Assembly: GCF_008801715.1 (NCBI RefSeq)
Contig: NZ_VZPG01000002.1
Coordinates: 372,001 to 436,000, forward strand
Length of the DNA stretch: 64,000 nucleotides
Source of the DNA: Pseudochrobactrum saccharolyticum
Lineage (GTDB): Bacteria; Pseudomonadota; Alphaproteobacteria; Rhizobiales; Rhizobiaceae
Reading direction: 5' to 3'
Each line of letters opens with the position of its first letter. Position 1 is the first letter of the stretch. Position numbers and translations under genes: made by a program. The notes under the pieces were generated by a model that worked only from the letters and a program-made list of their open reading frames with translations, was not told the DNA's origin and did not search any database. Below, in pieces: positions 36,956 to 43,918 of this stretch.

Positions 36956-37037
36956 CGGGAACCTCTCCGGCGAGCTGACATCAAATGTAGTGTCAACCGA
37001 AACAGGCGCTGAGCAAAACGGCGCCAAGGAGAGTCCG

Positions 37038-37559
37038 ATGAAAACTCTGATCGCTATACTCGGCACTGCCGCCCTTGCATTCACCAGCTCGCTCGGGATG
37101 GCTGCTGACAAACCGACCGATCCTCAGATCGCTCATATCGCCTATAGTGCCGGTGCCATCGATATTGAAGCGGCCAAGCTTGCACTGTCAAAAACGACGA
37201 ATCCTGAGGTTAAAGCCTTCGCGGAATCGATGCAGAAAGACCATGCAGCCGTCAATGAAATGGCTCTGGCGCTCGTCAAAAAACTCAATGTAACGCCGGA
37301 AGATAATGCCACCAGCCAGTCACTGGCCAAAGCGGGTGAAGAAGAGCGCGCCAAATTGCATAAACTTCAGGGAGCTGCCTTCGACAAGGCTTATATCGAT
37401 AATGAAGTCGCTTATCACAAGCAGGTGAATGGCGCACTGGAAACGCTGCTGATCCCTTCTGCTCAGAATGCAGAGCTGAAAGGCCTGCTGGAAACTGGTT
37501 TGAAGCTGTTTCAAGGCCATGAACAGCACGCCGAACATGTTGCGGCCAGCCTGAAATGA
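37038..37559 (+). CDS. DUF4142 exported protein
   Basis: A 173-residue protein with a signal peptide cleaved after M-A-A near residue 22 and one DUF4142 domain. The domain is a ferritin-like four-helix bundle; conserved features seen are FAESMQKDHAAVNEMA and AYHKQVNGALETLLIP, with His residues at helix ends and HEQHAEHV near the C-terminus. The function of the family is not established. The ATG at 37038 follows AAGGAGAG. It overlaps the cupredoxin gene by 4 bases. Confidence 0.88.
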   Translation: MKTLIAILGTAALAFTSSLGMAADKPTDPQIAHIAYSAGAIDIEAAKLALSKTTNPEVKAFAESMQKDHAAVNEMALALVKKLNVTPEDNATSQSLAKAGEEERAKLHKLQGAAFDKAYIDNEVAYHKQVNGALETLLIPSAQNAELKGLLETGLKLFQGHEQHAEHVAASLK

Positions 37560-37888
37560 CCGCGCTCCTTCTCAACCGACGGCAGCTACTCGCTGCCGGT
37601 GCGGCGACACTCGCCACAACACAATTGGCTCGCGCCCATAACGGCACTGTCCACGTGGTTATTGAAAAGCTGGCCTTCGTGCCAGCCACGATCACGGTAA
37701 AGGTCGGTGAGACCATTGAATGGACAAATAAGGATCCTTTTGCCCACACTGCCACAATTAAAGGCGGTTGGGAGGTGATGATCCCGCCCGGCAAAGTAGC
37801 AACCCATATCGTTACCGCTGACGATACGGTCGATTACTACTGCCGCTTTCATCCCAATATGAAAGGCAAGATTACGGTGTCGGGTTAG
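37556..37888 (+). CDS. Small exported cupredoxin (type I copper protein)
   Basis: A 110-residue blue-copper-like protein. A signal sequence with an Asn-Arg-Arg-Gln start, possibly Tat-dependent, ends after A-R-A near residue 27. The mature domain has the full type I copper ligand set: His64 (AHTAT), Cys96, His99 and Met102 (YYCRFHPNM). It resembles plastocyanin/amicyanin-like electron carriers. Its 4-base overlap with the DUF4142 gene and its place behind the sigma factor suggest a co-regulated periplasmic redox module. Confidence 0.9.
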   Translation: MTALLLNRRQLLAAGAATLATTQLARAHNGTVHVVIEKLAFVPATITVKVGETIEWTNKDPFAHTATIKGGWEVMIPPGKVATHIVTADDTVDYYCRFHPNMKGKITVSG

Positions 37889-38294
37889 AAAATACCCCTG
37901 CCGGAGTAAAACCGGCAGAGTCATTGCGATATGTACTGGCAGTGGCTGCACTGCTTGGCGGCCACTTGCCATAACTTTTTTATGCCTTACAGGCTCTTGG
38001 AGGGTTATGGCTTGATCCGACCATAGCTGCGTTGGAAACCAATCTCACAATAAGTCTGAGGGCGAAAAACATGGGAGATTTGAATAGCCATATCGAAAAA
38101 TGGCTGCGGGAGCACAAGAACGGCTCTCTGGTCCTCAACATGGCCCCTGAGCAGGGTCGAGAGCGTGTCTTCCACCCTCGTTCTGGGAAAACCGGTCTGC
38201 GGCCGACACGCTCCACGCTTTCGATTATTGTCTGCAAGGAGATTTGCAGAGCCCGAATTAGGGCAGTGATGCTCGAAGGTGGATTAGCTAGTCA
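37889..38294. other. Non-coding or decayed stretch
   Basis: No gene with family support is visible between the cupredoxin gene and the small minus-strand frame at 38295. Short frames exist (for example a 75-residue one from 38071, plus strand), but their composition does not resemble the neighbouring genes. This may be part of the eroded island that ends at tRNA-Ser. Confidence 0.4.
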
Positions 38295-38426
38295 CTAGTC
38301 AAGAATGAAATCCAGGCCGTCTCGTACTTCGCCATTTGGAAGATGGCAGTACACCTCCTTCGGTTGGACCTCCAATCGCCAACCCAAACGGGTGCAGTCC
38401 GCTCTGTCCTGATCAAGGGTTGTCAT
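38295..38426 (-). CDS. Short reading frame of 43 residues, possible gene remnant
   Basis: A short minus-strand frame with protein-like composition: it contains RLGWRLEVQPKEVYCHLPN and ends GLDFILD. There is no convincing ribosome-binding site in front of ATG 38426, and the frame stays open upstream to about 38500 without another ATG. It could be the 3' end of a disrupted gene. I do not recognise the family. The 195 bases from 38427 to the next gene show nothing else. Confidence 0.3.
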   Translation of the reverse strand: MTTLDQDRADCTRLGWRLEVQPKEVYCHLPNGEVRDGLDFILD

Positions 38427-38621
38427 CCGATGTTGTGTATTGGCATAAGAGGTAACGATCAAAACAAAAAAATAGCCATGACTATTCTCATATTGACCTC
38501 ATTGACAAACAACTACCACCAGGACAGCGCAGGAAGTGAGCACGCAAGTGTTACACAGGATGCGGACGGTTATAACCGCAGGGAGCTTTCTGGAAAGGGC
38601 AATTAATGAATCGCAATCTAG

Positions 38622-39065
38622 CTAGATCCCGCTGGCTTCGTGCACGAGGGTGCCATCAAAGCTGCAACTTGCGCCATGATAAAAGGTACAGCCGGAACCC
38701 TCTTCGATTTGCAACGTATACTTATCGCTGAATTTGAAGTTCACTTTGCAGAGTTTGCTGTTTAGTACGGATTCGGCTTCTGATGCGATGAAACCCTCAT
38801 TGGGAATCGATAGCGTTCCTGCACCGGCCTCGATAGCGAGTTCCCCCTTGAGACCGCCGCCGCAACCGGGCCGCTCGCCACTGATGGGGACTGTCGTGGA
38901 AAGTTCGACCGAATAGCGATTGCCAGAGAGATGGGTCAGGTCGGCTGTGAGGGACTGCCCTCCTTCGCTTTCATAGCGCCCTGCGTGATTGTTTTCTTCG
39001 TTCTGAGCAAGAGCCGGTATGATCATGAGTGCCAGCGATGTCGCTATTACAGTGCATTTAAACAT
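38622..39065 (-). CDS. Exported protein of unknown function
   Basis: A 147-residue protein with a clear signal peptide (about 1-20, ending A-L-A-Q) and a strong GGAGGT ribosome-binding site. The mature part is beta-rich with four cysteines (in PGCGGGL, KLCKVNF, SGCTFYHG and SCSFDG), probably forming two disulfides. I do not recognise the family. It lies 72 bases after another exported unknown on the same strand, so the two may be co-transcribed. Codon choice looks different from the flanking core genes, which fits acquired DNA. Confidence 0.65.
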   Translation of the reverse strand: MFKCTVIATSLALMIIPALAQNEENNHAGRYESEGGQSLTADLTHLSGNRYSVELSTTVPISGERPGCGGGLKGELAIEAGAGTLSIPNEGFIASEAESVLNSKLCKVNFKFSDKYTLQIEEGSGCTFYHGASCSFDGTLVHEASGI

Positions 39066-39137
39066 AGAACCTCCAATGATAATGATCTGCCAGACTGATG
39101 TTGATTCCGTGCCAGAGGCATCGGGTTGTAAAGGGAT

Positions 39138-39887
39138 TCAATCCAGCTCGTAGGGCATTTGCGCGGATATCTTTTTGGCTGACATTGTAATCGAAAAAAA
39201 CTCATCTCCATGCTCGCGTCTGACAGCCTCTTTAAGGGAATCGTCACCGAAGTCGCGAAAGCGTTCCATTTTGGCGCGAGGGTAGTAGCCCTCCCAAAAG
39301 TACCGGGTATCTGTGCCTTCAGCGGCAATGAGTTTCGCAGGAAGGCTCATAATATGGGTTGTACTGACATTGTCGGCATTCGCCTTGAACGATGCGCTGA
39401 CATTCGTCAGTTTCCAGTGGCAGACATCGCGGCCGTAATAGCTTTCATCAATGAGCTGGTCTGCATAGACGATGCCTCGATAGGTCGTGTCGGATATTTT
39501 AGTCAGCTTGATTTCCTGATGGCTGGTAACACGGGAGATTGTGCCAGCCAGACGAATTGATTTGCCGCAGCGGGCATAGTTTTCAGCATCATATTGAGCG
39601 CCGGCGGTGACGACTTTGAATGGACCGGGAGCTTCAGCAAGGGTGACTGTGAATTCATAGCCTTGCGACGGTGCCGGGTTGAGTGCAGGCTGATCCGAGC
39701 CTGCGGCTTGAGCCGGTGTAACGACAGACACAGCCACAAGAGCCAAGGTAGCCGCGCAGGTGCCTCGGACAATAAATCCAGCATCGGCGATATGGTGGCG
39801 CGCAGACGAAATAGCGTTGATCGAAATTACAGCCAAACTCTTACAGCTCCCGCTAAGTGCATGCAGCACATCGAATACTTCTTGCAA
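39138..39887 (-). CDS. Exported protein of unknown function, start uncertain
   Basis: The frame encodes up to 249 residues. A signal-peptide-like core (GTCAATLALVAVSVVTPAQA) sits at about 43-62, too far in for the first Met, so the true start is probably downstream or the 5' end was replaced by recombination. The mature part has two cysteines and aromatic strands (DVCHWKLTNVSASFK, DTRYFWEGYYPRAKMERF). I do not recognise the family. The first 27 bases or so overlap a recombinase-like fragment on the other strand. Confidence 0.55.
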   Translation of the reverse strand: MQEVFDVLHALSGSCKSLAVISINAISSARHHIADAGFIVRGTCAATLALVAVSVVTPAQAAGSDQPALNPAPSQGYEFTVTLAEAPGPFKVVTAGAQYDAENYARCGKSIRLAGTISRVTSHQEIKLTKISDTTYRGIVYADQLIDESYYGRDVCHWKLTNVSASFKANADNVSTTHIMSLPAKLIAAEGTDTRYFWEGYYPRAKMERFRDFGDDSLKEAVRREHGDEFFSITMSAKKISAQMPYELD

Positions 39888-40108
39888 CGGACCACAAAAA
39901 AGATGTTAGCGCAACGCAAAAGCGATGGCAGGCACTATCGCTACTATGCTTGTTCAATCAAGGCGCGGCGAGCATATCGTCGAACTGAACAAGCGCAGCG
40001 CGTCGATATTGCCGAGTGCGAGGTGTTCATAAAGGGGGCGAAAGACGAGCTATTGCGAATATTTGTTGTAGTAGGTAGCGGGAAATTGACCGGTTCAGCA
40101 GTGCTCTG
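39861..40108 (+). pseudogene. Fragment resembling the C-terminus of a large serine recombinase
   Basis: The plus-strand frame reads KSDGRHYRYYACSIKARR, which resembles the zinc-ribbon region of large serine recombinases (pattern G-x-YRYY-x-C-S-x-KAR). After an apparent internal deletion it continues VFIKGAKDELLRIFVVVGSG, like the C-terminal end of such enzymes. The catalytic N-terminal domain is absent. It ends about 15 bases before tRNA-Ser, as expected for an integrase remnant at an attachment site. The assignment rests on motif memory only. Confidence 0.45.
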
Positions 40109-40121
40109 TTCTGTACTGAAA

Positions 40122-40211
40122 TGGCGGAGGGGGTGGGATTCGAACCCACGGTACGGTCTCCCGCACGCCGGTTTTCAAGACCGGTGCCTTAAACCACTCG
40201 GCCACCCCTCC
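40122..40211 (-). tRNA. tRNA-Ser (anticodon TGA)
   Basis: A 90-base class II tRNA on the minus strand with acceptor stem GGAGGGG/CCCCTCC, anticodon stem CCGGT/ACCGG around loop CTTGAAA (anticodon TGA), a long variable arm, T arm with GGTTCGAATCC and an encoded CCA. Its 3' end faces the decayed island at lower coordinates. Confidence 0.97.
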
Positions 40212-40428
40212 TCAGGCAAATCAGCCCGAAACGCACTGTGATGGCGAATGAAGGCTACATACAGGCACTCTTGTCGTTTCGTCAATCGCCTCCGCTTAAA
40301 TTATTGTGCTTGTTTGCAAATAATTGTTGAGACCATATGATGTTCTGTATCATCATGCGGGCAATCCCGAAATTCAGAACCATTCCCCTTTGATGTGACT
40401 GTTCTGACGAAAGCGCACAGGAAATCTC

Positions 40429-40887
40429 ATGAGCCTTGAAACTGTGAAAGCCTTTTTTGCTGAAAAAGCACCGGATGTGCAGGTTATTGAGCTGGAAACC
40501 AGCACTGCAACTGTTGCTGAAGCTGCTGCAGCTCATAATGTCGAGCCGGCACAAATCGCCAAAACACTTTCACTCAAACTTGGTGAAGATATTATTCTGC
40601 TTGTTGCCCGCGGCGATGCACGTCTCGATAACCGCAAGTTCAAAGATCAGTTTCAGAACAAGCCGCGCATGCTGGATTTTGATTCTGTTTTGGAGGCCAC
40701 AGGTCATCCTGTCGGCGGGGTCTGCCCTTTCGGTGTTGCGGAACATCTGAAAATCTATTGTGACGTATCGCTAAAAGCCTTTGAAGAGGTTTTGCCTGCG
40801 GCCGGTGCTGTTAACAGTGCTGTGCGAATTAATCCGCATCGTCTGGCCGAACTGACCAATGCAAAATGGGTGGATGTATGTCAGTAA
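40429..40887 (+). CDS. YbaK/EbsC-family protein (aminoacyl-tRNA editing-like)
   Basis: A 152-residue protein of the YbaK/ProX editing-domain superfamily, which hydrolyses mischarged tRNAs. The conserved Lys of the deacylase site is in QIAKTLSLKL and the G-x-x-P-G/P-F-G-like segments are GHPVGGVCPFGVAEHLKIYCD. It is a stand-alone factor; which aminoacyl-tRNA it edits (Cys-tRNA-Pro or other) is not clear. It precedes rirA on the same strand with a 244-base regulatory gap. Confidence 0.87.
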   Translation: MSLETVKAFFAEKAPDVQVIELETSTATVAEAAAAHNVEPAQIAKTLSLKLGEDIILLVARGDARLDNRKFKDQFQNKPRMLDFDSVLEATGHPVGGVCPFGVAEHLKIYCDVSLKAFEEVLPAAGAVNSAVRINPHRLAELTNAKWVDVCQ

Positions 40888-41005
40888 GCCTCTGACAGAT
40901 ATTGGAAATCTCTTGCGGAATCAGCAGTTTCGATTTGGCTGTAGTCAAAATCACGGCCTGTAAACGGTCACCGGAATGTGACTTTAAAACAAGGGCTGTG
41001 CAAAA

Positions 41006-41032
41006 TCACTAAAACATGATTAATTTTAGTGA
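41006..41032. promoter_or_regulatory. Palindrome upstream of rirA
   Basis: TCACTAAAA (41006-41014) and TTTTAGTGA (41024-41032) are perfect 9-base arms around a 9-base spacer, about 100 bases before the rirA start. It is a candidate operator. A partial RirA-like motif (TGA-N8-TCA) begins in its right arm. Confidence 0.4.
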
Positions 41033-41062
41033 CTTTAATTTCAAAACAGGACTTCATATTTA

Positions 41063-41079
41063 TTCAGAATAGTTCTAAA
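41063..41079. promoter_or_regulatory. Putative Irr box (ICE motif) upstream of rirA
   Basis: TTCAGAATAGTTCTAAA matches the Irr consensus TTTAGAA-N3-TTCTAAA at 13 of 14 defined positions. It lies 53 bases before the rirA ATG. A 7-base-pair hairpin (41097-41116) follows in the leader. Confidence 0.6.
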
Positions 41080-41131
41080 CTGCGCTCATGTTTTTAGCAG
41101 CGCCCTGATGCGCTGCGGGAAAGGACCTGAA

Positions 41132-41596
41132 ATGCGTCTTACCAGACAGACCAATTATGCTATTCGGATGCTGATGTATTGTGCAGCAAATGAAGGCAGT
41201 CTCAGCCGTATTGCTGAAATCGCCAAGGCCTATACGGTCTCGGAATTGTTTTTGTTCAAGATTTTGCAGCCGCTCGTTGAAAACAACATTGTCACAACAG
41301 TACGCGGACGCAATGGCGGCGTGAAACTCGCCCGTCCTGCTGCGGAAATTTCGCTGTTTGATGTTGTGCGTGTGACTGAAGATAATTTTGCGATGGCAGA
41401 ATGCTTCGACAGTGACAGTGAGTGCCCGCTGATTGACAGCTGTGCGCTGAATTCTGCTTTGCGCGAAGCACTGAATGCTTTCTTCACAGTGCTTGGCAAA
41501 TACAGCATTCAGGATCTGATTGATGCACGGCCGAATGTACGCAAGCTGCTGGGAATTGATGAGTTGGAAGTCCGCGCAGTCGCTGCGGCACACTAG
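41132..41596 (+). CDS. rirA: Rrf2-family iron regulator RirA
   Basis: A 154-residue DNA-binding regulator closely matching rhizobial RirA over its length (MRLTRQTNYAIRMLMYCAAN, VSELFLFKILQPL, RGRNGGVKLARP). Three cysteines for the iron-sulfur cluster are present: Cys91, Cys98 and Cys104. In Rhizobium and Agrobacterium it represses iron-uptake genes when iron is replete, binding IRO boxes. The ATG at 41132 follows AAGGAC. The heme uptake genes next to it and IRO-like sites at 46232-46284 fit a local target. Its stop codon is the first TAG of a palindromic repeat. Confidence 0.95.
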   Translation: MRLTRQTNYAIRMLMYCAANEGSLSRIAEIAKAYTVSELFLFKILQPLVENNIVTTVRGRNGGVKLARPAAEISLFDVVRVTEDNFAMAECFDSDSECPLIDSCALNSALREALNAFFTVLGKYSIQDLIDARPNVRKLLGIDELEVRAVAAAH

Positions 41597-41732
41597 AGCA
41601 TTTCACAGTCAAGTTAGATCAACTTGACTTCTTGATTATGTCAAGTTGGATCAACTTGACGCCCGTGATAATGCGACCAAATAAAGAATCCAGAGCGAGC
41701 ACTATGATTCAATCCGGATGTAAACTGCTCTA
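41594..41732. repeat. Composite palindromic intergenic repeat after rirA
   Basis: The element starts TAGAGCA and ends TGCTCTA. Inside are two near-identical 21-base palindromes, GTCAAGTT-AGATC-AACTTGAC and GTCAAGTT-GGATC-AACTTGAC, separated by 12 bases. It supplies the TAG stop of rirA, just as the element at 19272 supplies the stop of the subtilase gene. Confidence 0.65.
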
Positions 41733-41753
41733 ACTCCGCTTATCCATGAATTT

Positions 41754-41787
41754 AAAAAGCCCTGAAACATCAGTTTCAGGGCTTTTT
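41754..41787. terminator. Bidirectional terminator between rirA and hmuV
   Basis: A stem of GCCCTGAAAC with GTTTCAGGGC and a 4-base loop, flanked by A5 and T5, so it works on both strands. The stem sequence is nearly the same as the one at 19343-19370. Confidence 0.85.
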
Positions 41788-41790
41788 ATT

Positions 41791-42582
41791 TTAACCGAAT
41801 ACCGAATGCGGCAGCACAAAAGGCTGACCGGCAGGCGGTGCGACACCAACCTGCAACGGACATTCATAGACCCGCAGCAAACGATCATTGGTCAGTGTGG
41901 TTGCGACAGAGCCGCTGGCATCTATTTCACCATTATGCACCATCACAACATGATCCGCATAAAGGGCTGTCAGATTAAGATCGTGCAGAATCGTAATGAC
42001 GCCGCCGCCTTTGGCCGCAAAATTACGGGCAATATCCATCACCACAATCTGATGGCGGATATCAAGACTGGAGACCGGTTCATCCAGCAGCAGGAAGCGT
42101 GGCTGACCATCGAGCACCGGTTTCCATACCTGACAGAGCACGCGTGCGAGTTGTGTGCGCTGCTGCTCTCCGCCGGAAAGCTCCTGATAATAACGGCCGC
42201 CGAAACCGCTCAGATCGACCAGCTCCAATGCCTGATCCGGCAAACGGATTTCTTCCGCTGCCGTCAGGCCGGAACGACCGCCGGTCAGGCCGAGATTAAC
42301 AATCTCACGCACCGTAAACGGAAAAGACAAAGCGCTGTTCTGAGGAAGCACTGCGCGGCGTTCAGCCATCTGCCAGGGCTTATAGGTTTCAAACAATACG
42401 CCATCAAGCAGTGCCTGCCCCGTATAAGGCAGATCGCCTGAAAGTGCACGGATCAGCGTTGTCTTGCCGGAGCCGTTCGGCCCGACAATGGCTGTCACCT
42501 CACCGGGTTTAGCAGTGATATTAACATTTTTCAGAATGGTTTTGCCGCTGAGCTGAACGGCCAGATTTTTTGTTTCTATCAT
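41791..42582 (-). CDS. hmuV: Heme ABC transporter ATP-binding protein
   Basis: A 263-residue ABC ATPase with Walker A GPNGSGKTT (about 34-42), a Q-loop in AVLPQNSAL, signature LSGGEQQR, Walker B FLLLDEPVSSLD and a switch His in ILHDLN. The PVSSLD variant of the Walker B/D-loop is typical of HmuV. It energises heme import through HmuU. The ATG at 42582 lies 2 bases after the hmuU stop, so the genes are co-transcribed and probably coupled. A longer frame to 42624 runs into hmuU. Confidence 0.93.
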   Translation of the reverse strand: MIETKNLAVQLSGKTILKNVNITAKPGEVTAIVGPNGSGKTTLIRALSGDLPYTGQALLDGVLFETYKPWQMAERRAVLPQNSALSFPFTVREIVNLGLTGGRSGLTAAEEIRLPDQALELVDLSGFGGRYYQELSGGEQQRTQLARVLCQVWKPVLDGQPRFLLLDEPVSSLDIRHQIVVMDIARNFAAKGGGVITILHDLNLTALYADHVVMVHNGEIDASGSVATTLTNDRLLRVYECPLQVGVAPPAGQPFVLPHSVFG

Positions 42583-42584
42583 GA

Positions 42585-43751
42585 TTACAAGTCCAGCAAA
42601 CCACGGCGACGCAGCAGAATCCAAAGGAAGAACGGAGCACCGACAAATGCAGTGACAATACCGATCGGGATTTCAGCCGGAGCAACAATAGTACGGCTGA
42701 CAGCATCTGCCAGCAGCAGCATCGAAGCCCCCAGCAATGCAGAGGCAGGCAGCAAATAGCGGTGATCGGGCCCGATGGAAAGACGCAGCAGATGCGGCAC
42801 AACAATGCCGACAAAACCGATGCCGCCACTGACTGCAACTGAGGCACCGGTGGCTGCGGCTACAAGAATGATTGCTGTGTTTTTAATACGCTGAATTGGC
42901 AAGCCCAGATGATTGGCTGTCGCCTCACCCAGAGCCAGAGCATTCAATCCGCGCGCCAGAAACGGAGCAGCAAACAATGTCAGCGCAATAATCGGTCCGG
43001 CAGTGAGGATTTTAATCCATGTGGCACCGGCCAGCGAACCCATCCCCCAAAAGGTGAGATCGCGCAGCTGTCTGTCATCCGCAATATAAACCAGCACCCC
43101 GCTGAAAGCGCCGGTCATGGCACCAAGCGCAATACCGGCAAGCAGCATTGTGGCAATTGAGGTTCTGCCTCTGCGCGTGGCAACACGATACAGGATCAAT
43201 GTTGTAGTCAAGCCACCGATAAATGCTGCCAGCGGCAATGTATACATGCCGAGAAATCCGAGTACCGGTGCAAGGAAAGTGCTGCCCAAAACAATAACGA
43301 CAATCGCACCAAGGCCGGCACCGGAAGAAACACCGACCAGTCCCGGATCAGCCAACGGATTGCGGAACAGACCTTGCATAACCGCACCGGAAACAGCCAG
43401 TGACGCACCGATCAGAATGCCCAGAACAATACGCGGCAGGCGGATATCCATAATGATGATATGATCGCGCTGCGCTGTAATATCATCCGGATTGATCTGC
43501 GAGGAGAACAGGGATTTCAGCACCGACCAGCTTGATGCCTGCGAAGCACCGGCTGTCAGACTGAACAATGCAACAGCCACCAGCAGAGCTGCGAGAAGTG
43601 CTATCAGAATACGCGCCTGACGCGAACGGTCACCTTGCAGGGCAGTTGTACCTTTACCGCTCTCAGCAGGCTTTATCACATTTGAGGATGCCGCGACTGT
43701 GTTGCGTTTGGCAAAGTGGGAAGCAGGCATATCGCCAACAGTATCAGTCAA
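42585..43751 (-). CDS. hmuU: Heme ABC transporter permease (FecCD family)
   Basis: A 388-residue inner-membrane permease with about ten hydrophobic segments after a cytoplasmic N-terminus of about 45 residues. Typical FecCD segments are RLPRIVLGILIGASLAVSGA, GLFRNPLADPGLVGVSSGA and GFVGIVVPHLLRL. The assigned start is a TTG at 43751; ATG at 43730 (residue 8) is an alternative. It forms the heme channel with HmuV and receives heme from HmuT. Confidence 0.93.
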   Translation of the reverse strand: MTDTVGDMPASHFAKRNTVAASSNVIKPAESGKGTTALQGDRSRQARILIALLAALLVAVALFSLTAGASQASSWSVLKSLFSSQINPDDITAQRDHIIIMDIRLPRIVLGILIGASLAVSGAVMQGLFRNPLADPGLVGVSSGAGLGAIVVIVLGSTFLAPVLGFLGMYTLPLAAFIGGLTTTLILYRVATRRGRTSIATMLLAGIALGAMTGAFSGVLVYIADDRQLRDLTFWGMGSLAGATWIKILTAGPIIALTLFAAPFLARGLNALALGEATANHLGLPIQRIKNTAIILVAAATGASVAVSGGIGFVGIVVPHLLRLSIGPDHRYLLPASALLGASMLLLADAVSRTIVAPAEIPIGIVTAFVGAPFFLWILLRRRGLLDL

Positions 43752-43870
43752 AATCTTATGCTTTCCGTTTCAGCCATGCAGCAGACAGATCGAAAAGCTG
43801 CTGCGAATGTGAAATTTGATGAAAACACATTCCGGCAGAAGACAGCTTCATACCTTTTCAGAATGCGTCA

Positions 43871-43900
43871 CCCGCTGCCGGATAATTTTCCGGCAGCGGG
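43871..43900 (-). terminator. Intercistronic hairpin between hmuT and hmuU
   Basis: CCCGCTGCCGG and CCGGCAGCGGG form an 11-base-pair stem with an 8-base loop, 18 bases after the hmuT stop. There is no T-run, so it more likely protects the hmuT mRNA end than stops transcription. Confidence 0.5.
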
Positions 43901-43918
43901 CTGAACCAATTCAATGTC

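Noticed and set aside
38071-38298. 75-codon plus-strand frame in the decayed region
   Set aside because: A GAGGG lies upstream, but its residue composition is unconvincing and no family is recognised.
39594-40241. 215-codon plus-strand frame reaching into tRNA-Ser
   Set aside because: Its first half is antisense to an exported protein and its end is translated tRNA; only the middle, recombinase-like part was kept as a fragment.
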